64,000 bases of DNA from Brachionus plicatilis (GCA_010279815.1 QEOQ01000345.1:109005-173004), one strand, 5' to 3'. Positions 11,819 through 23,410 are shown, counted from the first letter of the stretch. Notes: generated from the letters alone by a model not told the origin. Program-made: numbers and translations.

Positions 11819-12998
11819 ATGATAAACTTTGCAAGGCACAGGTTCAAACATTTCTTAAAGCTTTCTTGTATCCTTATATATTTGAGTATAGTCGAATCGC
11901 AGTCAAATTACCCGAACAATCCGAATTTGATTAAAAATTTTATTCCTGATTCAAAATTAGACGGCATCGAAGACTTCTATGATTCTTCACTTAATGAATC
12001 AGCAAACAATCAAGACTATGAAAGTACATCTTCCCGTTATGACTCCGATTGCTATGACTCGGTAACAGGTGAAGCTAAAAAATGCATGCCAGAGTTTGTG
12101 AATGCAGCTTTCGGTCTAAAAATCACAGCTTCGAATACTTGTGGTCAAAAAGCTCCCAGTGAATATTGCATCCAGACCAATCTACACGGTCTTTACTTCC
12201 GAGGTTCATACCACGATAAATCGCATTCATCCTGCCGTAAATGCGATTTCTACGATAAGCGCTACGCTCATCCACCAGAATTTCTAAATGACTACAACAA
12301 GGAGGGCAATATAACGTGGTGGCAATCGGATACAATGCTCGAAGGTATTCAGTATCCAAATTCAGTAAATTTAACTTTGAACCTTGGAAAATCATTTGAA
12401 ATCAACTATGTTCAGATCCGATTTCATTCACCAAGGCCAGAAAGCTTTGCAATATATAAACAAACAAATGAAAGTAGTGAGTGGCTTCCATATCAATTCT
12501 ACAGTGCAAGTTGTAGGATAACATACGGAAAAGATACTAATCAGATAGTTAAACCTGGAAATGAAGCTGTGGCATTGTGTACTGATGAATTTAGTGATAT
12601 TGCTCCACTGACCGGGGCTTCGGTGGTATTTGGCACCCTCGAAAACCGGCCAAGTGCTTATAACTTTGAGAATACACCAGAACTTATTGAATGGGTCACT
12701 GCCACTGATATCAGAATTATCCTTAACAGATTGAACACTTTCGGAGACGAAGTGTTCAATGATCCTCAGGTTTTGAAGTCTTATTATTATGCAATAAGTG
12801 ATATCGCTGTAGGCGGAAGATGTAAATGTAATGGACATGCTAGCAGGTGTATTTTTGAACAGCAACAAGATTTTGAGGATAGACTTAAGTGCAAATGCGA
12901 ACATTATACAGATGGTCCAGATTGTAATGTTTGTCTGCCGTTTTACAATGATGTGCCATGGTCGCCGGCAACTCAATTCAATGGTCATGAATGCAAAC
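11819..12998 (+). CDS. LAMC1: laminin gamma exon 1: signal peptide, LN domain, first LE
   Basis: Encodes residues 1-393. A hydrophobic signal peptide (FLKLSCILIYLSIVESQ) is followed by an Asp/Ser-rich stretch of about 60 residues not found in vertebrate gamma-1, which accounts for much of the extra length. The LN domain runs from about residue 85 to 330 and mediates polymerisation of laminin. The first LE module starts at CKCNGHASRC. The exon ends at AAAC|GTAAGA; the frame continues a few codons into the intron by chance. Open frames on the other strand here are shadows. Confidence 0.95.
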
Positions 12999-15900
12999 GT
13001 AAGATTTGATGAAAATTTTTATTGGATCTATAGTGATATGTGACCAGTTACTGCTCGCATATAGTGTTATTATGCGAGCAGTACCCCTCACCTGAAATAT
13101 GTGATCAGAAATTGGTCGCCTATTTTGTTGTTTGGTCATTTGCTTTTATCATTGGTCAAATATTTATTTAAAATTTAAAGTATCTTTAATCTCTTTTAAA
13201 AAATAAATTTAAAATCTTTCAAAATATTAAGTGAAAAATATAAATGAATATTAAAGTCTGATAAAATAAATAAGGAATTGTAATAGTTAAAATTGTACAG
13301 TGTTAAATTTAAAAGTTTGTTTTATGAAAAGCAGGCACTTGAAAAACAAAAATGCGCATATTTGTTACTTATATTAGATGAGGTGAACCGCTCACATAAT
13401 TTGTGACCAACTGGTCACCTATCACTATAGACCCATTCTATAATTTGATACGATAAAGTATATAAAATTAGTTGAGTTGAACTAAAAATAAGACAAGAAA
13501 AGAAAAAATAATTCGAATTAAAAACCATTAAGATGAAATGAGCTCAAATAAAATTAAAAAAAAATAATACTCTATTCCTGAACACTACTAGCTTATTTAG
13601 TTAGGACCAATTTTAGGATGTATTTTAAAAAAAAGTAGAAGGTGTAAAAGCTAGAAAAATTTGATCGCAAATCATGCATTTTAATTACTAATTAACTCGG
13701 ATATTCTTTCAAGAAAAAGGAAATTAATTTTTTTAAACTTTCTGACATTAATTTATTTAAGAAAAAAGTCAAAAAGTTTAAAAGTTGACAGTTGAAAAAC
13801 ATAGTGTCCAAAAATTATGTTTTAAAAATGATCATATGATTGAGAAAGCAGCTGCCAACTTTTCACTAAAGCTCAAAAAAAATGTGAGATATTTTATTAG
13901 AAAATTTCTCCAAATATTTCTAAAATAAAATATATCTCAACCATCGCACATTTTCAATGCATTTTCAAAATTGTATTTAGAATTTAAATAAATCACAATA
14001 GAACATACCACATTGTTAATACTATAAATTAATTTAAATGATCTGTTTTTATATATTATTATTATTATTAATTTATATTTTTTCCTTTTTATGTACTTGT
14101 TAAAAAATCGAATGAATTTAAGTCGTATGATCTAGATGGTCACTAATTCTTGTTCAAGTAACTGTCCATAAATTTTGAAGTTAGTCACTGTTAGACATTT
14201 TCAAATCGAAATTTCCATTTTTTAGCCACATAACAAAAAAATTATTAATCTATTAACTAGAACTTAATTTTTTTAATCTAAAATTTAAATTTAAAGCATA
14301 ATATTTCATTTTTTAAGACCCTGTATTTACAGGAAATTAAAATACTGCTAACAATATATTCAAACTTTTGATTGTATTGCTTTTTTTAATAATAATTAAA
14401 ATCAATTAAATTAAATTTTTTTAATAAAATTAATCGAGATCACATCTTTTTTTTTTAATAATTAAATTATATAATCTTAAAAGACAACAGCGATAACATA
14501 AATTCCGCAATATTAAAAGAAATACATCAAAAAATACTTAAGCTTTTAATCTGAAAGTTGTTAAATTATTATTTTGTCTTTTTCTAGCCTGTTTTTGCAA
14601 TGGACTTTCAAACAAATGTCACTTTAATCAAACATTATACGACATGACTGGTCATGGAGGCTACTGTGACGATTGTGAAGGCAACACATCGGGACCACAC
14701 TGTGAAGAATGTCAGCTCGGTTTTTACAGACGGCAAAACGAAAACCGATGCATTGATTGTCAATGCAATATAATAGGTTCAGAAAGTGTTCAATGCGACC
14801 CTACTGGAAAATGTAAATGCAAACCAGGAGTTGTTGGAGATAAGTGTGACCGCTGCGAGGCCTACCATTACGAATTGAGCAATACCGGATGCAAAAAGTG
14901 TCAATGCAATCTGGCTGGCTCTTTTGATAGTCCGCCTGTATGCGACCCCAGAGACGGCACATGCCGATGCAAGACAAATGTCGAGGGCCAAAATTGTGAT
15001 AGGCCTAAGCCAGGCTTTTTTGATCTGTCTCCAGACAATCCTCTAGGTGCTATACCATGTTTTTGCTATTCTCACTCATCCACTTGTAAATCCTCAACAA
15101 ATTACTACAAGACAAAAATAAGCGCCATATTCCAACCAGATACAAATTTTGTCATTGACTACACTGGCAAAAAATCCAAGGCTAATTTAAACCAAAATGA
15201 GCTAGTCTATCCGGTAACAAGCACTACACAAGAAGTGTGGTTTTTAGTACCACACGAATTCCTTGGCAATCAATTGAACAGCTATAACCAAAATTTTTCC
15301 TTTGAATTAAGAATCGAAAACTCGAGCTATTTTAAGCCAAGAGCTTCCCGCAAAGATTTGATAATCGAAAATTTAAATGAAAAACTCGAAGTATACATTC
15401 CAATTTATGGCTCAAATTCAGCACAAAAAACTCCCCATGCCCAAAAGCAAACATTTACTTTTGTTCTTAACCAATACTCCAATTGGATGCCACAGTTGAC
15501 CAGCAGAGACTTTCAGCGTTTGCTTACAAATGTGAGCTCGATTAAAATCCGAGCATCGTATGCACCCAACTCGATTGCTGTCCTTGGCAACATTGAAATG
15601 ACCACGGCCAAACCATACAATGAAAAAACATCAAACCAACCAACAGCTCTGTTTATCGAAGAGTGCACATGTCCGAGTGGACACATGGGCGAACGATGCG
15701 AGACATGTTCCCGCGGGTATCGTCGCGATCCCATCAATGGTGGCCCATTTGCCAAATGTGTTCCATGCAATTGCAACAATCATTCATTGTCATGTGACAT
15801 GAACACAGGAAAATGTGATTGTCAGCATCACACAAGTGGTGATAATTGTGAAAAATGCGAACATGGTTATTATGGCAGTCCGATTTATGGTGCCAAATTG

Positions 15901-18900
15901 AACCAACTAAACTCGTTCGATGCGGAAAATGTTCTGTCTAATTTGTGCAAAAAATGTCCATGTCCCAATGACGGACCATGTGCCGAAATGTTCAATTATC
16001 AACTGCAAACAACTGAAATTGTGTGCTTGGCGTGTCCAGAGGGCACACAGGGAAATTTGTGCGAAATGTGCCATGATGGATATTTTAGCCAAGGAAATGG
16101 TTTGTATTCAAAATGTGAAAAGTGCACGTGTAATGGAAACATAGATGAGAACGCCATAGCCAACTGTGAGCCAACTAGCGGCAAATGCCTCAAATGTATT
16201 TACAACACAACTGGAGATAGATGTGAAAAATGCTTGCCCAACTACTACGGCAACGCGCTCACCTCATTCAAGTGTATGTCCTGTGACTGTTTTGAAAAAG
16301 GCTCAGAGTCAAGCGAATGCAACCTAAATGACGGTCAATGTGTGTGCAAGCCAAATGTGAAGAACAGGAGATGTGACCAGTGTAGAGAAGGCTACTGGAA
16401 TATAGAATCGGCAAGTGGGTGTCAAGAGTGCAATTGTAATCCACTTGGATCATTCAATAACACATGTGATCCACTCAGCGGACAATGCTACTGTCGACCC
16501 GGGGTCCAAGGCAAAAAATGTGACTCATGTATGCCGCTTTATTACGGGTTTTCTGACCAAGGATGCAACAAATGCGAATGTGATCAGCTAGGAACACAAT
16601 TTGGTAATCTGCAGTGCGATGAGTTTGGCAAGTGTCCGTGCCGGGAAAATTTTGCTGGCCTAAAGTGCAACACTTGTGCCGAGAATAGATTCAATTTTAC
16701 AAATGGGTGTCAAAGATGTGACGACTGCTACAATTTGGTACAGAACCAAGTGCAACTATTGAGACACAGAATAAAAGAAATAGAGCACAACTTGGACCTA
16801 ATGCAGCAGAATGGAGTTGAAATTGATGATGATCAAAGTGTTCTCTTACAACAAAAATTGGATACAATTAAATTGTCTGTGGATGACTTGCACTCAAAGC
16901 TTTTCCACAATTTGAGACCCTCTTACCAAGACTCGGTTAGTTATCTGAAACGTGAGGTGAAAAGACTTAGTGAAGCCATTAAGAGTACAGATCAATTGTT
17001 CCATGAGTTTAATGTTTTGTTTAAAAATGCTGAAAAAGTCTACAATCAAACAAGCAGTTCAATAAATCAGGCCGAGATTCAGCTGAATTTTATTCAGACT
17101 CAAAATGAGGAACAAAAGGTAAAAATTGAGGCTATTAAGGACAAAAAAATTGACAACGATTTGAATGACAGACTGCAGGAGGTGGCTAGAGAGGCGCGCG
17201 AATCGGCCGAATCGCACGTCAAACTAGCCAAAGAGTTTGCCCACGACATTTCGACAAATATTGCCGGCGCTCAAAACGCTCTGGCAAATATTGATCAAAT
17301 TTTGGCCAAATACCAAATGTTCGAAGTGGACAGTTCGATGATTGATTTTGTTGATTTTAACATTTTGGCCACGACCGCTCAGACTCTGAGGAGAGAAGCA
17401 GTCGAGCAAAAAATCCAGCTAGAAAAAGATATCCTGGTGGCCAAAGAAGTCATTAAAAGGATAGAAAATTTTAAAATACCACCAGAGTTCAATTTGGATG
17501 AGCAGGACTCACAGACGATTGATTTAGTTAATGCAGTCAATTCGAAGAAGAATTTGATTAAGAAACAAATTGATGAGTTGGGACAAAAATATGGACAATT
17601 TGCCAATTTGGACTCAATTTTGGTGATTAATAACGCCAAAACAGAGCTGAATAAAGCGGCTCAAAAGCAAAAAGGAATCGAATATTTGCTTGAATATTCA
17701 GAGAATGTTTTAAATGAGGCCAATTTGGCTCACAATTTGACCAAAGAACTTGTGGCCAATGCGTCAAAGATATTGGAAACATTGCAGAAATTTGATCAAT
17801 TAATTCTTAAAGGCAAACAGGACATTTTACAAGCGGAAAGTTTTAGACCGGACACCGAGCAGAATATTAGAGATTCAGAAAATTTATACGCTTTGCTAAA
17901 AGAACGATTAGACATGCTGGAGATTAAGCTTGATGAGTCAAAGAGCCATGTCACCGAGACAAATACAAAACTTACTGAAGCTAAACAGGTTTTAAAAATT
18001 TTTTTTTGAAAATTATTTAAAAAAAAAATTAGCAATAAAATTTAGGGTTGTTGATTAAACTAGATTTTGGAATTTTTTAATATTTTTAAATATTTCTGGT
18101 TGAAATTTAAATTAAATAGTAGTTTTCCAAAAGCTGAATTAAAATTTTTAATTAAAAAATTAAAATAATAATTAAAATTCTGCAATTTTTGCTATTTTGA
18201 TCAATTAAAAAGTGAAATTACAAGTTTTTAGTTAAATATAACCATACTTGTAAAAATTCAGGAAAAAAAGACTGAAAAAATCAAAAATAAGTCAGAGTAT
18301 GACTTGGACTTAAATTTTTTTTTATGATGACAAGTCTTGACTTTGACTTATTTTAAAAATGAAATTAAAAAATATTAAAAATTAAAAAGCATAATTTTTT
18401 AATTCAGGAAAAATAAAATTGTTAGTTTAAATTTTTTTTCAATGTAAAAATTGAAACATGAATTTTTCAACAATTCATATTATCGTTATTTTCTTTTAAA
18501 GTGAATTAATGAACAAAAAACGAAAAAATATCTATGCATAAAGAAATTTTAGAAAAAAATTAGACTGAAGCATCTTCAAAATAAAAAAAAAACTTTATGA
18601 CTTGTAATTTTTGAATTTTTTGAAGCAACTCAAACTCCCGACTTGCAATTGACTTGTGACCAGAGTTGTTTAAAAGTCATAAAGTCAAAGTCAAGTCAAG
18701 TCCTTTAACTTGACTTGAAATTTTTTTCCTGAAAAAAGTCATTTCAAAGACTTTGAAATAAAAATGGCCGCCTTAATAACTAGATGGAATGGTAAAAAAT
18801 TCAAAAGAAAAATTATTTCATTTCAAAGTCAAGTCACTGACTTGGCTTTGAATATTAAATTTATTAATATTTTAAATATATTTGTTTTTGATTTAATTAT

Positions 18901-19496
18901 TTTAATTTTCAGACTTTTGATGGATTGGATGGGAATTTGACAGAATTGAATAAAATGAGCATGAAATTGATGAATAAAGTAAATGAATTGAATTCATCTC
19001 TGGACACTTTCACCAAACCAAAGTCGAATGAAGCTTTTGAAGAGTTGGCAAATTTCGACTCAAGAAATGAATTAATTTTAAAGAAAACAGAATCACTTAC
19101 GAATAGAACTCAGCATTTACTAGATTCTACCAATAATGCTTTAGAAGATTTGCTTAGAATTAACAAAACATATATAGGTTTTTAATGAAATTTAATTTTT
19201 TTCGATTTTTTACAGATTTTTTTAAAGAGTTTTCAACTTCAAGTAATTTAAAGCAAGAAGATATAAATCAACTAGAACAAAGATTCGAGGACGTTTCTTC
19301 CTTAATTGATGACAATTCAGGATTGGATGAAAGCATCGAAATATTGGAACTGAGAACAAGATATCTTTTAAATAGAGTGAAAGAATATAACTTTCATTTA
19401 GAGGAACTGAATTCTCAAGTAAAAAATTTAGAAGAAATAAACAATTCGTTGGAACGAAAATGCTATGCTAACACTTTCGCTAAGCCAGAATTGTAA
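11819..19496 (+). CDS. LAMC1: laminin subunit gamma (gamma-1 type), complete gene
   Basis: Gamma chain of the laminin heterotrimer, the secreted network-forming glycoprotein of basement membranes. Exons 11819-12998, 14588-17988, 18913-19177 and 19216-19496 join in frame (phases 1, 0, 1) to 5127 nt, or 1708 residues; human gamma-1 has 1609. Domain order is signal peptide, LN (domain VI), LE repeats, one L4 (domain IV), LE repeats and a long coiled coil ending with the chain-linking Cys near the C-terminus (LERKCYANTF). This is the gamma-chain order; a beta chain would have a different domain in place of L4. The LN text (CMPEFVNAAF, CTDEFSDI-PLTG, RLNTFGDEVFNDP) matches vertebrate gamma-1 closely. 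No frameshift or internal stop is seen across the joined exons. The acceptor-like TTTTTTAG directly before ATG suggests a 5' UTR intron or trans-splicing. Confidence 0.95.
12999..14587 (+). other. laminin gamma intron 1
   Basis: 1589-bp GT-AG intron holding the MITE at 13024-13434. The remainder is AT-rich with nothing recognised. Confidence 0.9.
13024..13434. repeat. 411-bp MITE in laminin intron 1
   Basis: Ends GGATCTATAGTGATATGTGA and (reverse complement of the right end) GGGTCTATAGTGATAGGTGA form imperfect terminal inverted repeats of about 27 bp. ATT flanks both sides (13021-13023, 13435-13437), a possible 3-bp target duplication. Near the left end is a perfect 13-bp stem, TACTGCTCGCATA (13049-13061) with TATGCGAGCAGTA (13071-13083). 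No coding capacity. Superfamily is uncertain; 3-bp duplications are typical of PIF/Harbinger, but ATT is not its usual target. Confidence 0.7.
14588..17988 (+). CDS. LAMC1: laminin gamma exon 2: LE arrays, L4 domain, coiled coil
   Basis: Encodes residues 394-1527. Starts after TTTTTCTAG and completes the split codon to give KPCFCNG. LE modules are followed by an L4 domain (about residues 575-750, from FQPDTNFVIDYTGKK) and a second LE array to about residue 1107. One LE module in this second array carries GNIDENAIANC (16135-16168), at the place of the nidogen-binding loop NIDPNAV of vertebrate gamma-1: Asp and Asn are kept, Pro is Glu and Val is Ile. The rest is heptad-rich coiled coil that pairs with alpha and beta chains. 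Ends at AAACAG|GTTTTA, phase 0. Confidence 0.95.
17989..18912 (+). other. laminin gamma intron 2 with GACTT-rich repeats
   Basis: 924-bp GT-AG intron. Regions 18281-18359 and 18660-18860 are built from AAGTC/GACTT words in both orientations, for example AAAGTCAAGTCAAGTCC and AACTTGACTTGAAA, and can fold back. A sequence like that at 18664-18695 is also present near 3001-3036. Confidence 0.75.
18913..19496 (+). CDS. LAMC1: laminin gamma exons 3 and 4: end of coiled coil
   Basis: Exon 3 (18913-19177) starts at TTTTCAG|ACT and ends ATAG|GTTTTT. Exon 4 (19216-19496) starts after TTTTTTACAG. The intron between is only 38 bp. Together they encode the final coiled coil, the conserved Cys that disulfide-bonds the beta chain and the tail FAKPEL. 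In vertebrate gamma-1 the integrin-binding Glu is the third residue from the end; here the only tail Glu is second from the end. Confidence 0.9.
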
Positions 19497-19524
19497 AATA
19501 TAATCAATTAGATATTAGATTTTA

Positions 19525-19530
19525 AATAAA
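19525..19530 (+). promoter_or_regulatory. candidate poly(A) signal of laminin gamma
   Basis: AATAAA 29 bases after the laminin stop codon. A single hexamer in AT-rich DNA, supported only by position. Confidence 0.4.
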
Positions 19531-20212
19531 ATTTGTTGATTTGTGTATAGTTTTAATCTTTTCATTTTAAGATAAAATAAAAGAAATAATAAATAAAAAA
19601 ATTGAAAATTGCTTGACCTTGGAATTGTTTGACACTTAAAAAAAATTTCAAAGAATTATTTTTTTATAAGTTAATTATATCACAGAAAAATAACTTACCA
19701 ACTCAAACTAATGTCACTTGTTTTATGTAAAAAATTTATATTTCAAAATAAAATTTTATATTTTGAGACTTAAACTTTAATTAAATAAATAAATAAAATA
19801 AGTTTTTTATTGAATATTACTTAACGCTAGGCTCTAATTTAATATCAGTCAATAAAATACTTAAATAAAGAAAAAAATAAATTTACCTTTAATTATCCTT
19901 TAAAATCTCTAAAAATAATTTACAAAAATTTTTTTCAAAATCCTTTATAAAACCTTCTTAAAAATCTTTAAAAAGTCCTAAAATAAAATATAATTATAAA
20001 AAAATCAATTTTTCATATCTTTCATAATATGATTCTTTGATGAATCTTTAATAAATTTTCAATGAAACGGAGTCTAACATATTAAAAGAAACTTTATAAA
20101 ATGTCTTTGTGAGATCTTTAACAAATCTTTAGATTTGGAGTGACCGGGTGTTTGTATTCTTAAAGGTATTCTGAATCCTATTTCTTATTCAACCTCCAAT
20201 ATTTCGATAAAG
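19531..20212. other. gene-free AT-rich stretch
   Basis: Nothing recognised between the laminin 3' end and the LINE endonuclease fragment. Confidence 0.4.
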
Positions 20213-20470
20213 AAATTTTCGACAAAATGAATGGCTCCATGGATACAAAGGAGAAAACGAAAGCGGAAACATTTTAGAAAGCATTATTAACGAGCTATAT
20301 TTCACAGTAATCAATAATAAGTATCCAACCTCTAACATATTCAATAGGGAATATTTTGAAATTCTTGGTTTATTCTTAGTCTCATCTTCATTGGTTGATA
20401 AAATTACTGATTTTAGGGTTCTAAATAGTCAAGATATGACCAGTGATCATCTTCCTATAATATATAACGG
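20213..20470 (+). pseudogene. LINE endonuclease fragment
   Basis: A frame reads WLHGYKGENESG, then FEILGLFLVSSSLVDKITDF and ends with QDMTSDHLPIIYN. The final S-D-H-L-P-I is the hallmark of the C-terminal end of the APE-type endonuclease of non-LTR retrotransposons. The start codon and most of the domain are missing. It is directly followed by the dispersed repeat at 20467. Confidence 0.7.
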
Positions 20471-21245
20471 TAGGCTTTGCAATTACCTATAGTTTTATAC
20501 GATGTAGAAAAGTAAACTTTTCACTTAGAATAAAAATTTTGATTCCAAATACAAATGTTCTGAAACCCGAATCATTGTCCACATTGTTTAAAAAGAAATG
20601 GGTTCTCCAGTTAATATTAAAATATATTAGTCAATTAATTAGCAACACAATCATTGGTATTTTTTTTAATTTGAAAAAAATATCTATAATATTTTATCAA
20701 ATATTGCTAAAATAAATATTGTATTGCCGATTAGCAAATCTAATTTTATTAGCTTATAATGTAGAATTTAGTTGGATTTAAAAGGGAATGGGAAATAAAA
20801 AAATTGTTGGGCAGTCGAGTTTTACAGAATATCAAAGACTGGAATAACAAGGTAAGACTTGACAACTTTTCTTATAAACTTAAAATATATTTTTTTGGAT
20901 CATCATAAAAGGGCGCTGTGAATTTCAAAAACAAATTAAACAAATATTCTTCATTTTTTTACAAACTAAAATTAAAGTTAATGAAAAATATAAAAAAAAA
21001 ATACTGCATCAAAATAGTGCAACATACTTTGTTGCATCCTTTGTTTTAGCTAGAAGCAGGGTTTCAAAGAATCTATTATGAGTACATTTATCTGAAACCA
21101 TTTTCGTCTTTCATTATAAAATTAAAATTTTTTGACTTAAAAATAAGTCTGTCATATGCCGATTCAGTTTAATACTAGTTGTATTACTCTGAAAATCAAG
21201 TATCTCATTTTTTAAAGAAATAAATATTTGTGACCTCTAAAACAT
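20467..21245 (+). repeat. dispersed repeat copy 1 (also at 37407)
   Basis: From CGGTAGGCTTTGC to the gap edge this sequence matches 37407-38149 with few differences over about 750 bp, in the same orientation. It follows a LINE endonuclease end, and scattered frames (for example FKREWEIKKLLG) may be decayed LINE coding, but the class is not established. It is cut off by the gap at 21246. Confidence 0.85.
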
Positions 21246-21531
21246 NNNNNNNNNNNNNNNNNNNNNNNNNNNNNNNNNNNNNNNNNNNNNNNNNNNNNNN
21301 NNNNNNNNNNNNNNNNNNNNNNNNNNNNNNNNNNNNNNNNNNNNNNNNNNNNNNNNNNNNNNNNNNNNNNNNNNNNNNNNNNNNNNNNNNNNNNNNNNNN
21401 NNNNNNNNNNNNNNNNNNNNNNNNNNNNNNNNNNNNNNNNNNNNNNNNNNNNNNNNNNNNNNNNNNNNNNNNNNNNNNNNNNNNNNNNNNNNNNNNNNNN
21501 NNNNNNNNNNNNNNNNNNNNNNNNNNNNNNN
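21246..21531. other. assembly gap (286 N)
   Basis: Run of N. Open frames called across it are meaningless. Confidence 1.
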
Positions 21532-21661
21532 TTGAAGTTGGCTATTTAAATCATTTAAAACATAACGCCCTTATAACTGGAATCGTTGAGTCTGAGCTTG
21601 AGTAGTTGTTACAGGAGTAATATCATTTAGATTACGATTCGACAACATGTGAGGATGTGTA

Positions 21662-21888
21662 AAAAGATTTTGTTGAACTAACACATTAGAAGCAAGCTGA
21701 ATATTTAAGATGTTATTAGATTGTAGTGTAGATGTTGGCCTAGCTTAGCTAGCTTTCAATGTTTTATGCAAGTTGTTGCAAAGTGTTGAAATTGAACCAG
21801 AACAAGCTAGGCCAACATCTACACTACAATCTAATGACATCTTAAATATTCAGCTTGCTTCTAATGTGTTAGTTCAACAAAATCTTTT
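21662..21888. repeat. foldback: 85-bp inverted arms, 57-bp loop
   Basis: Arm 21662-21746 (beginning AAAAGATTTTGTTGAACTAA) and arm 21804-21888 are reverse complements with about one mismatch. The right arm is contiguous with the LINE C-terminal frame at 21861-22190; the left arm runs toward the assembly gap. It may be a real inverted duplication of a LINE end or an assembly or template-switch artefact next to the gap. Confidence 0.85.
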
Positions 21889-22190
21889 TTGGTAGTTAAG
21901 GTTGAAGGCTGTTGGGAGTTGCACAATGGATTTGGGTATTCAACATACCTTGATTCATTACCCGCTTTATATTCATCAACCAGCTTGATAACAAATAGAA
22001 GAGAATGCAGCAGTCCTCCCACTAAATAAATTTCGTTCAATTCAAAAAATCGACTCGTGACAGTTAAGAGTTTAAGTTTATTAAAGGCCTCATGACGCAA
22101 AATATTGGAAGGATTATCATATTTTAGTTTAGGTATAAAACGAACTGCTGTATTTAGTAAGACTTGAATTTTTTTAAATGTCTATCTCCG
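21861..22190 (-). pseudogene. LINE reverse-transcriptase C-terminal fragment
   Basis: On the minus strand from about 22190 the frame reads KKIQVLLNTAVRFIPKLKYD, then HEAFNKLKLLTVTSRFFELN. The I-Q-x3-N-x-A-x-R-F-I pattern is typical of the region after the reverse-transcriptase domain in jockey/CR1-like LINEs. No catalytic part is present. Confidence 0.6.
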
Positions 22191-22254
22191 AAAATGAATT
22201 CAGACAAGGAAAAGAGAAATCAATTATGGATCCGATTAAAGATTCATATAACGG

Positions 22255-23410
22255 GTGAGTCATAATGTTTTGGACAAATTTCTAAGTTAAAAAAAAAATA
22301 TAAGAGGATAATCGGAGAAGGCTGAAATTTTACACACTTGTTAACTAGCTCTTCTAATTGATTTTTTTTGGTATTGGTTTGGACTTGTGTATACTTGGAC
22401 TTTTCTCGGGCCAAAAACGTACCTGCTATTCTTTGAGCTCAGTGTCCCAGACCTTAAAATTTTTTTTTGAAAAAACAAACAAAATAGTCATATTTTTAAC
22501 ATTTTTAGCTCTCTAATGATTCTAAGATCATATTTTTATCATTTTCCGTTCATAAGATATGCTTAAAAAACCGTCAATAAAAACTAATTTTTAAGATTTC
22601 CAAAAATTCGTAAATAAGCGGATTTTTATCGATTGCTTTCGATAGGGATATCCTATTTTTAAGAAAATTTGAACACATGTACATTGATATAAGTCAATTG
22701 TGCCCTGCTAATATTAAGCAGATGCGAGGTTCAATTCGACTTCTAGAATAAAATTTCTAGTAAAAAAAGTATATAATGGTCAGGTTGAAATTTCTTTATA
22801 AAAGCATAATTGTAAAAGGATGATTTTATGATTTTTATAAAGCTTAAAGGACGAGCTTTCTTAGCCTATCTTGGTCATAAGGATTTCGTTCTTTATTTTT
22901 GAGAAAATCAAAACTCAACTTCTGTAAAAAAATTTATTTATGGCAATATTCCCCGTTTGCTAATTCAACTGCCCTGACCCTTTTATTTGAGCTTTATTTA
23001 TTTATTTGAAACTGCTTTTTTTTAAGGATGCTTTAGTTTTGGTTAAAATAATCTGTACTCTCGTTAAAAAATCTTTGTTATTTCAATTCTTATCGAATAT
23101 TATGAATAATTTGATCTTTTTTGCTTAATCCTTTTGAATTTTTATTCTTTATTAGAAAAAATCGAAAAAATTTTAACAGAATATTTATTTCATTTTTAAG
23201 ACTGTCAAGATTCGAATTAGATAAAATATCCATTTTTGAAACTCCTGCATTCCAAAAGTAATAATCGAGAGGATTCAAATCAGGAGAATTTGCAGGCCAA
23301 CGTTTTTTATCCAAGAAATTAAATAAATTATCTCTGCACCATTTTTGTGTTGTGTCTGATTTGTGAGATTTAGCCCCATCTTGCTGAAAAATGAAATTTT
23401 TTGTGCCCAA
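22255..23410 (-). pseudogene. mariner-type transposase remnant
   Basis: 23410-23090 encodes the C-terminal half of a Tc1/mariner-superfamily transposase. FQQDGAKSH carries the second catalytic Asp and SPDLNPLDYYFW the third, with 37 residues between them (DD37D spacing). The N-terminal half is absent: the frame starts at the junction with LINE sequence at about 23411. Downstream on the minus strand, GGGTGAGTCATAATGTTTTG near 22250 may be the remaining 3' terminal repeat; its partner was not found. No function expected. Confidence 0.6.

Noticed and set aside
15513..15779. Minus-strand ORFs inside laminin exon 2 (and others in the exon)
   Set aside because: They are shadows of the strongly supported laminin frame.
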